Position numbers and translations under genes: made by a program. Below the pieces are notes generated by a model. The model made no database searches, was not told the DNA's origin, and was given only the letters and a program-made list of their open reading frames with translations. From Prevotella sp. (GTDB taxonomy: Bacteria; Bacteroidota; Bacteroidia; Bacteroidales; Bacteroidaceae): DNA of 52,931 nucleotides. Location of the stretch: positions 1 to 52,931 of the forward strand of contig JAGCZA010000125.1 in NCBI GenBank assembly GCA_017960525.1, given 5' to 3'. Below, piece after piece: positions 39,646 through 49,230 of this stretch (positions within the stretch are counted from its first letter, which is position 1; the number at the start of each line of letters is the position of its first letter).

Positions 39646-41996
39646 TTGTTTACACGTTATTGGCGGCTGTGCCGTTGTCGCTCTTGGCACAGCAGGCCCC
39701 GATGAAGTTGTGGTACACACAGCCCGCCACTTGTTTTGAGGAGTCTTTGCCTCTGGGGAATGGTCGCCTGGGGGCGCTCGTCTATGGCAACCCCGTCGAT
39801 GATGCGATTGTGTTGAACGACCTGACGCTCTGGTCGGGGACGCCGATTGACCCCGATGAGGACAAAGGCGCCAGCAAGTGGATTCCTGAAATCCGCAAGG
39901 CCCTGTTTGCCGAAAACTATGCCCTTGCCGATTCGCTCCAACTACACGTTCAGGGGCACAACTCGGCTTACTATATGCCTCTGGCCACGCTCCATATCCA
40001 GGATGCCAATGCGGGCGGCTTTAGTGACTACCGCCGAGAGTTGAGCCTCGACTCGGCTCTCGCGCACGTGTATTATAATAAAGGTGGTGTGCGCTATCAA
40101 CGCGAATACCTGGCCTCTGCCCCCGACCAACTCATTGCAGTACGTCTTTCGGCCTCAAAGCCAAAGAGCATCAACGTGCAACTGAAGTTCTCCTCGCTCC
40201 TTGAACATCAGGTGAAAACTGGCAAGGGCCAACTCACGGTGACGGGCCACGCAATGGGAAGGGCCGAGGAGAGCACCCACTTCTGCGGCATCGTCAGCGT
40301 AAACCATCGTGACGGCACCATCACCGCCACCGACTCGTCGCTTGTCCTCTCCAACGTGACTGAGGCCACCGTCTGTTTTGTCAACGAGACCAGTTTCAAC
40401 GGCTTCGACCAACATCCCGTGCGCAACGCCGCACCCTATCTGGAACGGGTGGCCAATCGGGCAAAGAAACTGCCTGGTCTCGCATACAAAGGCCTTCTTT
40501 CCCGCCATCTGGCCGACTACCGTCCGTTCTTCACCCGCGTAAAACTGAACCTCCAGTCCCGTCTGTCGTCATATTATGATGACATCCCCACCGACTCCCT
40601 CCTTCGCAGTTATGGCACCAGCCCTGAGCGCGACCGTTATCTGGAGACACTCTACTTCCAGTATGGCCGCTATATGCTCATCGGCTGCTCGCGCACACCC
40701 GCCGTTCCCGCCAACCTGCAAGGGCTATGGAATCCCTATATGCAGGCACCGTGGCGCGGCAACTATACCATCAATATCAATTTGGAGGAGAACTACTGGC
40801 CCGTCTTCGTGGCCAATCTGGCCGAGATGGCAATGCCGCTCGACGGATTCATCACCGCCCTTTCCCAAAATGGCCGCCATTCTGCCCAAAACTACTGGGG
40901 CGTGAGCCGTGGCTGGTGCGCCGGTCACAATAGCGACATCTGGGCAATGACCAACCCCGTGGGCGAGAAACGCGAAAAGCCCGAATGGGCCAACTGGCCT
41001 ATGGGCGGCGCCTGGCTGGTGAACACCCTCTGGGAGCGCTACCTGTTCACGCAAGATGAAACTTACCTTCGCCAAACCGCCTATCCGCTTATGAAGGGAG
41101 CCGCCGAGTTCTGTCTCGACTGGCTCGTCCCCAATCCCCACAATCCACAGGAACTCATCACCGCCCCAAGCACCTCGCCTGAGAACGAATACGTCACCGA
41201 CAAAGGCTATCACGGTATGACCTGCTACGGCGGCACCGCCGACCTGGCCATCATTCGCGAACTGTTCCAGAACGTCATCGCCGCCGGTTCTGTATGCGGC
41301 GATACCATCGCCGCATACCAAGCAGCCTTGCAGAAACTCCACCCCTACACCATCGGCAAAGAAGGCGACCTGAACGAGTGGTATCACGACTGGCGCGACT
41401 ACGACCCGCACCACCGTCACCAAAGTCACCTCATCGGTCTCTATCCTGGCAACAATTTGCCCAACTCCTTTTTCCCAGCCGCCGAACAGACGCTCATCCA
41501 GAAGGGAGAAAAGACCACGGGCTGGAGCACCGGCTGGCGCATCAACCTTTGGGCACGCTTGCACAAAGGCAGCCAGGCCTACCAAATCTATCGCAAACTG
41601 CTCACATACGTGTCGCCAGGGGCATCGCATTGGGGTGGCGGCGGTACCTACCCCAACCTCTTCGATGCCCATCCGCCTTTCCAGATTGACGGCAACTTCG
41701 GAGGCACGGCCGGCGTTTGCGAGATGCTGTTGCAAAGCAACTTTTCGCCTTCCACTCATCAGTTTTCGCTTGAGTTGTTGCCCGCCCTTCCCCAAGAATG
41801 GAGCAACGGCGAGGTGTCCGGCCTTCGTGCCCGTGGCGGCTTTGAGGTCAGCATCCGCTGGCAGTCAGGCAAGGTTGTAGAATCTGTCATCAAGAACTGC
41901 GGGCCGAAGGACGCACAAGTGACCGTCACGTACAACGGCAAGCAGGAAGTCATCAACATTAATAAAGGAAAAACAAAAACCGTCAGAGGCTCGTGA
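39636..41996 (+). CDS. Exported GH95 family alpha-L-fucosidase-like enzyme (787 aa)
   Basis: No ATG is available. I choose GTG 39636 ([20 protein letters not shown]), which yields a clean signal peptide; GTG 39615 would add seven residues and overlap the esterase gene by 11 bp. The N-terminal beta-sandwich starts [27 protein letters not shown], the family signature. The (alpha/alpha)6 catalytic barrel has the paired asparagines in [14 protein letters not shown], the general-acid glutamate in [11 protein letters not shown] and a late aspartate in [21 protein letters not shown]95 enzymes remove terminal alpha-1,2-L-fucose by inversion; some act on L-galactose in xyloglucan. It is the second gene after a promoter at 38121 and ends before a stem-loop. 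Confidence 0.9.
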   Translation: MKKFVYTLLAAVPLSLLAQQAPMKLWYTQPATCFEESLPLGNGRLGALVYGNPVDDAIVLNDLTLWSGTPIDPDEDKGASKWIPEIRKALFAENYALADSLQLHVQGHNSAYYMPLATLHIQDANAGGFSDYRRELSLDSALAHVYYNKGGVRYQREYLASAPDQLIAVRLSASKPKSINVQLKFSSLLEHQVKTGKGQLTVTGHAMGRAEESTHFCGIVSVNHRDGTITATDSSLVLSNVTEATVCFVNETSFNGFDQHPVRNAAPYLERVANRAKKLPGLAYKGLLSRHLADYRPFFTRVKLNLQSRLSSYYDDIPTDSLLRSYGTSPERDRYLETLYFQYGRYMLIGCSRTPAVPANLQGLWNPYMQAPWRGNYTININLEENYWPVFVANLAEMAMPLDGFITALSQNGRHSAQNYWGVSRGWCAGHNSDIWAMTNPVGEKREKPEWANWPMGGAWLVNTLWERYLFTQDETYLRQTAYPLMKGAAEFCLDWLVPNPHNPQELITAPSTSPENEYVTDKGYHGMTCYGGTADLAIIRELFQNVIAAGSVCGDTIAAYQAALQKLHPYTIGKEGDLNEWYHDWRDYDPHHRHQSHLIGLYPGNNLPNSFFPAAEQTLIQKGEKTTGWSTGWRINLWARLHKGSQAYQIYRKLLTYVSPGASHWGGGGTYPNLFDAHPPFQIDGNFGGTAGVCEMLLQSNFSPSTHQFSLELLPALPQEWSNGEVSGLRARGGFEVSIRWQSGKVVESVIKNCGPKDAQVTVTYNGKQEVININKGKTKTVRGS

Positions 41997-42027
41997 TTCG
42001 GACGAACTGGTGAAAAAACAGTCCGAA
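41997..42027 (+). terminator. Hairpin after the GH95 gene, without T-run
   Basis: TTCGGAC (41997-42003) pairs with GTCCGAA (42021-42027) around 17 nt. It starts at the base after the stop codon. No T-run follows, so it may protect the mRNA end instead of terminating. Confidence 0.35.
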
Positions 42028-42080
42028 AGAAACCAAAATGTCATTAAAATGAACGATTTCACTCTCTTTTGAACAATTAT

Positions 42081-42113
42081 TTGAGCGGAATTGCAAAAGA
42101 ATCACTACCTTTG
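42081..42113 (+). promoter_or_regulatory. Promoter of the second PL11 gene
   Basis: TACCTTTG at 42106-42113 with TTG at 42081-42083. The 22-nt spacer is slightly long. Leader about 32 nt to ATG 42152. Confidence 0.55.
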
Positions 42114-42151
42114 CCGCGAATTATAATTATTTGAATGAAAAAAAACTACTT

Positions 42152-44467
42152 ATGAAAAAGATTCTACTGACCTTACCAATCGTCATTTTCCACTTCTCGT
42201 TTGCCCAGGCCCAGCTGCCAGTAGCGGTTGCCAAAGACCGGGCCCTCTGGGGTTCCATCGCTGCCGACCCATCCAGCGGGGCCATTTCGTTGGGTGACTA
42301 TAAGAGTGCCAACAACAAGATTCTGCTCTCGTGGCGTATGCTGCCCGGCGACACCGACAGCACGGCCTTTAACCTGTGGCGAAGCACCAACGGAGGAGAC
42401 ACGTGGTCGTGCGTGAACGACCCGTTCAAGACAGGCTCAAAAGGTATTCAGGCCACCAACTTCGCCCTTGCCCCCGGCTCGGCCAAGAAAGACCAGATGT
42501 TCCGTCTGACCTACGCCGACGGGACGAAAAGCGGAAGCGAGATGACCAGCAACGACTTCATCGGTGAATTCACTATGTCTTACGAGAACCAAATCAAGAA
42601 CAAACTGCCCTACGTGGAGATTCCTCTTCAAGACACGCAGGACTGTTCCAACTATCCCGACGAGTTCAAATATCAGGCCAACGACTGCTCGGTGGGCGAC
42701 CTGGACGGCGACGGACAGATGGAAATAGTGGTGAAGCGCCTGCTCACCTACTATAACAGCGCTGGAGAAGTGACTGGCACCAGCGAGGGTGCCGGCGACA
42801 GCGACATGCGCGCCCGCCACATCGCCATCTTCGAAGCCTACAAGTTGGACGGCACTTTCCTCTGGCGCGTCAAGTCGGGGCCGAACATCATCGCCGGCAA
42901 CTCGATTAACTTCGCCGTGGCCGACCTCGACGGCGACGGCTGCTGCGAGGTGGTGACCAAGACTGGCGAGGGCACCGTCTTCGGCGACGGCTACGAGATT
43001 CCCGACACCGACGGCGACGGCAAGGTGGACTACCGCGACATCTGGCCCGCAGGCCACTATACCGGCGACGGCCCCAAGGGCTACGGCGGCCCAGAGTTCT
43101 TTTCGGTCATCGACGGCAAGACGGGCCGCGAACTGGCACGCGCCAACTTCATCTGCCGAGGCAAGGAAGGCGAAACGCCTGCCGAACTGGCCAAGAATTG
43201 GGAACAGAACGACTGGAAATGGGACCCCCGCAAAAATAAATACCAATGGAAACTGGCCAACTCACTGCGTCTGGGCGTGGCCAAGTTCCAGCAGGGCAAA
43301 GGCTTGCAGATATTCCTGGGCCGAGGCGTCTATGGGCGCACGGTTGTGGAAGGGTGGCAGTATAATGGGCCGGACCAGGAGATGACCCGCCTGTGGAAAA
43401 TTGACACCGACGACAGCGGCGGCAAGGATGTGAACAAGGACGGCAAGCCATTCTCGGCATACGCCGGGCAGGGCAATCACGCTTTCAATGTGGCCGACCT
43501 CGACGGCGACGGCCTGGACGAGGTGATGTACGGCTCGTGCGCCTGGGACAACGACGGCACCGGCCTCTGGACGACTGGCTTAGGCCACGGCGACGCCAGC
43601 CACGTGGGCGTGTTCCAAAAGGGCTACGAGGGTCTGCAGGTGTACCATTGCTTAGAGAGCGGAAAGACCGAAGTGGCCCTGCACGACGGCAAGACGGGCA
43701 GCACCATCTGGGCCGTCGTGGCTGCCTCGGAAAACGACCAAGGACGTTGTATGGTGGCCGATGTAGACCCCACATCGCCAGGCTGCGAGTTCTGGAAATA
43801 CGGCAACGAACTGTACACCCAGGACGGCAAGGCACTGAATGACAGCGAAGGCAACCGCAAGAAGGAGAGTTCGGCCAATGCCGGCATCTGGTTCGACGGC
43901 TACCTGAACCGCCAAATGATCAATGAGGGCATCATCAACAGTTTCAGCCACGGACGCACGTTTACTATGTACCGCTACGACATTTCGTTCAACAACTCTA
44001 CGAAGTCGAACCCGGGCTGGTATGGCGACTTGCTCGGTGACTGGCGCGAGGAGGTCATCGTGCCCGATGCTACAAAACTGAAAAACCTGAAAATATTCTC
44101 CACCTGGTACCCCACGGAGCACCGCATCCCCTGGCTTATGCTCGACCACACCTACTATATGCAGTGCATACACGAGCAAGTGGGCTACAACCAGCCTACC
44201 AACGTGGGCTTCTATATGGGCAGCGAACTGACCGATACCGAGATTTGGGACGCTTTCGCAAAGGCCAATACCACCAATGAAGTGGTAGTGAAGGTGGGCG
44301 ACGTGAACGGCGACAAAGTCGTCGATGTGGCCGACATTGCTGCCATTATCTCAGTAATGGCCAACCCCGCACTGGCAGAGACATACCAACACCCCGACGT
44401 GAACGGCGACGGCATCACAGACGTGGCCGACATCGCCAAAGTGCTTACCATTATGTCGGGCTATTGA
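42152..44467 (+). CDS. PL11 rhamnogalacturonan lyase with dockerin-like tail (771 aa)
   Basis: I start at ATG 42152 (MKKILLTLPIVIFHFSFAQA), a clean signal peptide, rather than the upstream TTG. After an FN3-like segment the PL11 propeller runs from about residue 140 to 700: VGDLDGDGQMEIVVK, VADLDGDGCCEVVTK, DTDGDGKVDYRD, HAFNVADLDGDGLDEVMYG, TTGLGHGDASHVGVF and YGDLLGDWREEVIVPD. The D-x-D-G-D-G loops bind calcium. The end holds two dockerin-like repeats, DVNGDKVVDVADIAAII and DVNGDGITDVADIAKVL. Unlike the 1549-aa PL11 at 9990-14639, it has no repeat stalk and no DLQGR tail. It cleaves rhamnogalacturonan I backbones outside the cell. Confidence 0.9.
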   Translation: MKKILLTLPIVIFHFSFAQAQLPVAVAKDRALWGSIAADPSSGAISLGDYKSANNKILLSWRMLPGDTDSTAFNLWRSTNGGDTWSCVNDPFKTGSKGIQATNFALAPGSAKKDQMFRLTYADGTKSGSEMTSNDFIGEFTMSYENQIKNKLPYVEIPLQDTQDCSNYPDEFKYQANDCSVGDLDGDGQMEIVVKRLLTYYNSAGEVTGTSEGAGDSDMRARHIAIFEAYKLDGTFLWRVKSGPNIIAGNSINFAVADLDGDGCCEVVTKTGEGTVFGDGYEIPDTDGDGKVDYRDIWPAGHYTGDGPKGYGGPEFFSVIDGKTGRELARANFICRGKEGETPAELAKNWEQNDWKWDPRKNKYQWKLANSLRLGVAKFQQGKGLQIFLGRGVYGRTVVEGWQYNGPDQEMTRLWKIDTDDSGGKDVNKDGKPFSAYAGQGNHAFNVADLDGDGLDEVMYGSCAWDNDGTGLWTTGLGHGDASHVGVFQKGYEGLQVYHCLESGKTEVALHDGKTGSTIWAVVAASENDQGRCMVADVDPTSPGCEFWKYGNELYTQDGKALNDSEGNRKKESSANAGIWFDGYLNRQMINEGIINSFSHGRTFTMYRYDISFNNSTKSNPGWYGDLLGDWREEVIVPDATKLKNLKIFSTWYPTEHRIPWLMLDHTYYMQCIHEQVGYNQPTNVGFYMGSELTDTEIWDAFAKANTTNEVVVKVGDVNGDKVVDVADIAAIISVMANPALAETYQHPDVNGDGITDVADIAKVLTIMSGY

Positions 44468-44492
44468 CAATTCAAACAACACCAAAATAACT

Positions 44493-45047
44493 ATGGACGA
44501 ACAATTGAGACAAATTGGCGAGCGTCTGCGCGGACTGCGCGACGTGCTCGACATCCCCGTGGCCGACATAGCCCGTCTGTGCGGCATCAGCGAGGAGCAG
44601 TATGAAAAGATGGAAAGCGGCGACGGCGAACTCTCGGTGGCCAATCTTCAGAAGATTGCCAAGGAGTATGGCGTGTCGCTCGATGTGCTGATGTTTGGCG
44701 AAGAGCCGCACATGCGCCACTATTACCTGACACGCAAGGGACAGGGCCTGCACGTGGAGCGCCGCAAGGCATACAACTACGAGAGCCTGGCCAGCGGTTT
44801 TCGCGGACGCAAGGCCGACCCCTTCATCGTCACCGTGGAACCCAAGGCCGCCGATGCCCCCAAGGAGATGAACTCGCACGCCGGGCAGGAGTTTAATATG
44901 GTGCTCGAAGGAGAGATGGAACTGACCATCGGCGAGAAGGTGCTCACCCTCAGCGAGGGCGACAGTATCTATTTCGATGCCACGCAGCCCCACGGCATGC
45001 GCACCCTGAACGGGAAACAAGTAAAATTCCTCGCAATAATATTCTAA
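44493..45047 (+). CDS. XRE-type HTH regulator with cupin domain (184 aa)
   Basis: Residues 1-65 form an XRE helix-turn-helix (LRGLRDVLDIPVADIARLCGISEEQYEKMESG, then LQKIAKEYGVSLDVLMFG). A C-terminal cupin (about 105-184) has the barrel strands GQEFNMVLEGEMELTIGEKVLTLSEGDSIYFDATQPHG. Such regulators sense a small ligand in the cupin and control nearby metabolic genes. Its stop overlaps the start of the acyl-CoA synthetase gene (TAATG), so the two are coupled, and that gene is the probable target. It lies 25 bp after the PL11 gene and may be read from the same mRNA. Confidence 0.9.
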   Translation: MDEQLRQIGERLRGLRDVLDIPVADIARLCGISEEQYEKMESGDGELSVANLQKIAKEYGVSLDVLMFGEEPHMRHYYLTRKGQGLHVERRKAYNYESLASGFRGRKADPFIVTVEPKAADAPKEMNSHAGQEFNMVLEGEMELTIGEKVLTLSEGDSIYFDATQPHGMRTLNGKQVKFLAIIF

Positions 45048-46741
45048 TGTATCTCAACTCTCAACACAAAACAATGGTAGAAAGATTTTTAAAGCAGACA
45101 CACTTTGAGTCTGTAGAGGATTACAACAAGAACCTGGAATTTATCATTCCTGAAAACTTTAACTTCGCCTACGATGTGATGGACGTGTGGGCAGAGGAGA
45201 AACCCAACGGGCTGGCTCTGTTATGGACAAATGACCAGGGCGAGGAGATTCGCACAACCTTCGCCGAACTGAAGGAGCAAACCGACCAGGCCGCCTCTTA
45301 CCTGATGTCGCTCGGCATCGGCAAGAACGACCCTGTGATGCTCGTTTTGAAGCGCCGCTACGAGTGGTGGGTCATTATGCTCGCCCTGTGCAAGATTGGT
45401 GCCATCGTCATTCCCGCCACCCACATGCTCACGAAGAAGGACATTGTCTACCGCAACACCCGTGCCTCGGTCAAGGCTATCATTTGCGTAGACGATGCCT
45501 ACGTGACGGAGCAAATCCAACTGGCTATGCCGGAGAGTCCGACTGTGAAAGTTTACATCACCGTCACCGATCACGGCAAGCCCATCCCCGAAGGATTCCA
45601 CGACTGGCAGAGCGAATGGCAGCAGGCTCCGAAGTTTGTGCGCCCTGCCTTCGTCAACGAGAACGACGACACGATGCTGATGTACTTCACCAGCGGCACC
45701 AGCGGCGAGCCGAAGATGGTGGCCCACGACTATCTCTACGCTATGGGCCATCTGACTACAGGCGTGTTCTGGCACAACCTGCACGAGGGTTCGCTCCACC
45801 TCACCGTGGCCGACACTGGCTGGGGCAAGGCCGTCTGGGGCAAGTTCTACGGCCAATGGTTCGCCGGCGCAACGGTGTTCGTCTTCGACCACGAGAAGTT
45901 CAACGCCGACACGCTGCTCCGGCAGATTGAGAAATACCGCGTGACATCGTTCTGCGCACCGCCCACCATCTACCGCTTTATGATTCGCGAGGACCTGTCC
46001 AAATACAACCTTTCGTCGCTCGAATACTGCACCACCGCCGGCGAGGCGCTGAACCCCGCCGTGTTCGACAAGTTCCTTGAAAAGACAGGTATCAAGATGA
46101 TGGAAGGTTTCGGACAGACAGAGACCACGATGACGCTGGGCACTTTCCCCTGGATGACGCCGAAACCCGGCTCGATGGGCATCCCCAACGCCCAGTACGA
46201 CATAGACCTGATTCGCGCCGACGGCACAAGTTGCGAGGACGGCGAGAAGGGCGAGATTGTCGTCCGCATTGGCGACCGCAAGCCCATCGGCCTGTTCAAA
46301 TATTATTACCGCGACGAGGAACTGACCCGCGAGGCCTGGCACGACGGTATGTACCACACGGGCGATATGGCCTGGCGCGACGAGGACGGCTACTACTGGT
46401 TTGAGGGCCGTATTGACGATGTCATCAAGTCCAGCGGCTACCGCATCGGCCCGTTTGAAGTGGAATCGGCCCTGATGACCCATCCTGCTGTCGTCGAGTG
46501 TGCCATCACAGGCGTACCCGACGACATCCGCGGTATGGTGGTGAAGGCCACCGTCGTTCTCGGCAAGGAATGGAAGGACAAGGCCGGCGACGCCCTCGTC
46601 AAGGAGTTGCAACAGCACGTCAAGCAAGTGACAGCCCCCTACAAATACCCTCGAATCATCGAGTTTGTAGAAGAACTGCCCAAGACCATCAGCGGCAAAA
46701 TCCGCCGCGTGGAAATCCGCCAAAAGGACAGTAAGCAGTAA
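45047..46741 (+). CDS. AMP-forming acyl-CoA synthetase (medium-chain/acetyl-CoA synthetase-like, 564 aa)
   Basis: An ANL adenylating enzyme. The P-loop motif is MYFTSGTSGEPKMVAHDY (near residue 225). EGFGQTETTMTLGTFPW is the A5-type motif, MYHTGDMAWRDEDGYYWF holds the ribose-binding aspartate, RIDDVIKSSGYRIGPFEVE the hinge, and LPKTISGKIRRVEIR the catalytic lysine. The layout fits the ACSM/medium-chain group. The start ATG 45047 overlaps the stop of the XRE-cupin gene; ATG 45074 (MVERFLKQTHF) is also possible. The acid it activates is unknown. The regulator-ligase pair is common in gut bacteria as I recall. A long hairpin follows. Confidence 0.9.
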   Translation: MYLNSQHKTMVERFLKQTHFESVEDYNKNLEFIIPENFNFAYDVMDVWAEEKPNGLALLWTNDQGEEIRTTFAELKEQTDQAASYLMSLGIGKNDPVMLVLKRRYEWWVIMLALCKIGAIVIPATHMLTKKDIVYRNTRASVKAIICVDDAYVTEQIQLAMPESPTVKVYITVTDHGKPIPEGFHDWQSEWQQAPKFVRPAFVNENDDTMLMYFTSGTSGEPKMVAHDYLYAMGHLTTGVFWHNLHEGSLHLTVADTGWGKAVWGKFYGQWFAGATVFVFDHEKFNADTLLRQIEKYRVTSFCAPPTIYRFMIREDLSKYNLSSLEYCTTAGEALNPAVFDKFLEKTGIKMMEGFGQTETTMTLGTFPWMTPKPGSMGIPNAQYDIDLIRADGTSCEDGEKGEIVVRIGDRKPIGLFKYYYRDEELTREAWHDGMYHTGDMAWRDEDGYYWFEGRIDDVIKSSGYRIGPFEVESALMTHPAVVECAITGVPDDIRGMVVKATVVLGKEWKDKAGDALVKELQQHVKQVTAPYKYPRIIEFVEELPKTISGKIRRVEIRQKDSKQ

Positions 46742-46760
46742 TCTGCCAAATACACCCGGC

Positions 46761-46835
46761 AGATAGTTATATACCTTCTAAGTGGGAGTTATATACCTTC
46801 TAACTCCCACTTAGAAGGTATATAACTTTTATCTG
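46761..46835. terminator. Bidirectional terminator-like hairpin built from motif A copies
   Basis: Two direct 22-bp motif A copies (46765-46786 and 46787-46808) and one inverted copy (46809-46827) form a perfect 26-bp stem: 46765-46790 with 46802-46827, loop 11 nt. An outer CAGAT/ATCTG pair lies at its ends. It lies between the convergent acyl-CoA synthetase and CotH genes and overlaps the first bases of the CotH stop region. Plus-strand tail TTTTATCTG follows. The core TTAGAAGGTATATAACT is the same as the array at 4998-5085. Confidence 0.8.
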
Positions 46836-49225
46836 GAAGCGGCGGCCATTGCCGAAATGACGGTTGCAATGTCGGCCACGTCCACTTGACCGTCGCCATT
46901 GGTGTCGGCCACATCGGTAGCAATATCCGACATTCCTGACATATAGGAAATGATAGACGAAATGTCGGCTACGTCCACGTGTCCATCGCCGTTCACGTCG
47001 CAGGCAATTGTGGCGGCATCGACCTTCGGCACGAGCCAGGCCGCGTTCACGCAGGCATTGCTGCCCCAGTTCACCTTCAACACGTGCAGATGGACAAAGT
47101 CATCGACCCGCGTCACACCCTCGTTGGTGGTCACGGTCTTCAAGTCTTCCAGCGGTAAAACGATGGCTCCGAGGTCGCTATCCCAGTAGTTGTTCCCCTC
47201 ATTGAACGAGACGACAATCTGCTTGTACGGCCCGTGGTCTGTCAGGCGGTTGGCCAGCACGCGCAGGCCGCTGCCGCTGCCACGCAACACAAGGCTCTCA
47301 TAACGTGAGAGGTCGGCATACTTGTTCCACTCCACATTGCCGAAGCCAGCAATCGCCGTACCTCCACCGGCATTGACGCCCATATTCCAGTCTACATTGA
47401 CTTTCTTGTCAAGCGGCTGCGAGTCAATGGCATTGCCATCCCACTCGTGGAACATCTGTGACATCAGGCGTTCCCAGCCTTCGGGCGCCTCGAAGTCGTC
47501 GACATTCACGAAGGCTGTAATCTGGTTAAGCACATTGTCGCTGCGATAGGGGAAATACTGCGTCAGCAGCCGCTGGCGCTCGGCCTCGTAATGGTTGTCC
47601 ACGGTGTAGAGTTGGCCTGCCGACTGCCACTTGTGCACATCGCGGCGATAGTCGCCCCAGCGGGCGGCCTCGGCGTAGAGGGCCTTGGCGATGACGGCGT
47701 GCAGGCTGTCCCACACCTCCACCACACTGGCCTGGCCCAACGGCCCGTTTTCAGCAAAGACAACCTTTGCGCGGCGCAGATAGCGGCGGGCGAAATTGTC
47801 GTTGCGGAGCAGATTGTGGAAGATGCCTGTGGGGAACGACGAGCCGTTGTTCTTGTTCAGCACGTTCTCCCGCACATTCTCCTGTATAATCTCCGAGTCC
47901 CAGCAAAGGAAGCGGAAGCCCTGGCTGTCGGCTCCACGGCGGCGCAGGGCGTACCAGTTGTGGTGGTCCCAGTCGGTATTGCCGCCATACTGGTTGATGA
48001 GCATATAGTCGATGAAGTTGTCGATGTCGAGCAACGAGTCCTGCAACTGCTGGTAGGCTTCGTCCGGGGTGATGCTGCTTTGGGAACCGCCGACGATGGC
48101 AGCCAAACTGGTCATCATCCTCCAGGCGTCGAGTGTGCCTTCAGCGGCCTCGATGTGATTGCCTCCGTCCTCCTCAATCTTGACGACATCGATATCGTCC
48201 TTCTTGCCACCCAAATAGTCTTTGCCAAACTGGTCGTCCACGCGCTCGGCCAAATTGTAAAGGCCCCAATACATACCATTGATGAAAAGGTTCACGTAAA
48301 GGGCGTTCACGCTGGTGCGGCCCATACGGCGCTGCATACGGCGTGCCCAAACGTCGCGGCTGTACTGGGCTTTCTTGCGGTTGCCCTCGTCCCAATGCTG
48401 CCAGGAGTTGCCGAAATGGCAGCGCAGCACCAACTGGTCGAACTTCTGCGGCTCATCTTCGCCGAAGAGCGGGTACTTGAGCGACTTGGGGCCATACTGC
48501 TCTTTGAACACGAGGCGGAAGGAGTGCTTGGGGTTCTTCTCGGCCAGTCGCCCGTGACCACCGTGCAAGCGCAGTCCGCAGGTAGTGGAGAAATCCAACT
48601 GGCCGGCCGGGCCGAACATCTCCACACTGGCAGGGCGTGTCCACCCGTGGCCTGTGCCATCGCCCACCGGCGGGCCAGTGAAAATGTAGATGCCGCCACG
48701 CACGGAGTCGTTCTCGTGGCTGAACAGATTGTCGCGGTCGGTGACAATGCTGACCACGGGGAGCGACTGCAAGCCCTCAACAATCTTGGGGCGCAGGATG
48801 GGGTCTTCAGTCATTTCGGGGTCCATCTCATAGTCGGCCTGCGCCGTACCGTTGATGGTGGTGTAGCGTCCCCACGTTGAGGGATAGCCCTCTGGCGTGT
48901 TGCTCTGACTGAGAATATCGTCGACAAAGAGGTAGGTGGCCGTCAACACAGGCGAGACACAGGTGCCGCCCTCGAAAACCGCAGCCCTAACGATGGTCGT
49001 AGAACTGACGTTGAGAGGGGCGGAATAGAGAGGACTCGCGGCTGTCGGCTCACTGGCGTCGAGGGTATAACGGATGTCCTGCCCGGCAGGCGACGTGATG
49101 GTCAGCAAGAAAGGTTCCTCGCAAAAGCCGTGCTGCTGGCTGAAAACAGGCTGCTGGGCCTGCATCCGCCACGGGGCGAGGATACAGGCCAGCAGGACTA
49201 TGATGAAAAAGAATCTGGTTCTCAT
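46829..49225 (-). CDS. Exported CotH-kinase-like protein with dockerin-like tail (798 aa)
   Basis: I start at ATG 49225 (MRTRFFFIIVLLACILAPWRMQA), a signal peptide 5 bp after the GH98 stop. A chitobiase/HEX C-terminal-like beta domain (about 25-95: ITSPAGQDIRYTLDASEPTA) comes first. A CotH-kinase fold follows (about 150-500): NPKHSFRLVFKEQYG, NALYVNLFINGMYWGLYNLAERVDD, NTDWDHHNWYALRRR and CWDSEIIQEN. A lectin-like segment (about 600-720) and two dockerin-like repeats (CDVNGDGHVDVADISSIIS, DTNGDGQVDVADIATVIS) end the protein. CotH proteins phosphorylate spore coat proteins in Bacillus; the role of exported Bacteroidales members is unknown. It is paired with the GH98 gene in one operon. Confidence 0.85.
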   Translation of the reverse strand: MRTRFFFIIVLLACILAPWRMQAQQPVFSQQHGFCEEPFLLTITSPAGQDIRYTLDASEPTAASPLYSAPLNVSSTTIVRAAVFEGGTCVSPVLTATYLFVDDILSQSNTPEGYPSTWGRYTTINGTAQADYEMDPEMTEDPILRPKIVEGLQSLPVVSIVTDRDNLFSHENDSVRGGIYIFTGPPVGDGTGHGWTRPASVEMFGPAGQLDFSTTCGLRLHGGHGRLAEKNPKHSFRLVFKEQYGPKSLKYPLFGEDEPQKFDQLVLRCHFGNSWQHWDEGNRKKAQYSRDVWARRMQRRMGRTSVNALYVNLFINGMYWGLYNLAERVDDQFGKDYLGGKKDDIDVVKIEEDGGNHIEAAEGTLDAWRMMTSLAAIVGGSQSSITPDEAYQQLQDSLLDIDNFIDYMLINQYGGNTDWDHHNWYALRRRGADSQGFRFLCWDSEIIQENVRENVLNKNNGSSFPTGIFHNLLRNDNFARRYLRRAKVVFAENGPLGQASVVEVWDSLHAVIAKALYAEAARWGDYRRDVHKWQSAGQLYTVDNHYEAERQRLLTQYFPYRSDNVLNQITAFVNVDDFEAPEGWERLMSQMFHEWDGNAIDSQPLDKKVNVDWNMGVNAGGGTAIAGFGNVEWNKYADLSRYESLVLRGSGSGLRVLANRLTDHGPYKQIVVSFNEGNNYWDSDLGAIVLPLEDLKTVTTNEGVTRVDDFVHLHVLKVNWGSNACVNAAWLVPKVDAATIACDVNGDGHVDVADISSIISYMSGMSDIATDVADTNGDGQVDVADIATVISAMAAASR

Positions 49226-49230
49226 TATTT

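Noticed and set aside
41997-42027. A further degenerate copy of motif B (GGACGAAC within the GH95 hairpin)
   Set aside because: Only the middle eight bases match and the palindromic halves differ, so it may be chance.
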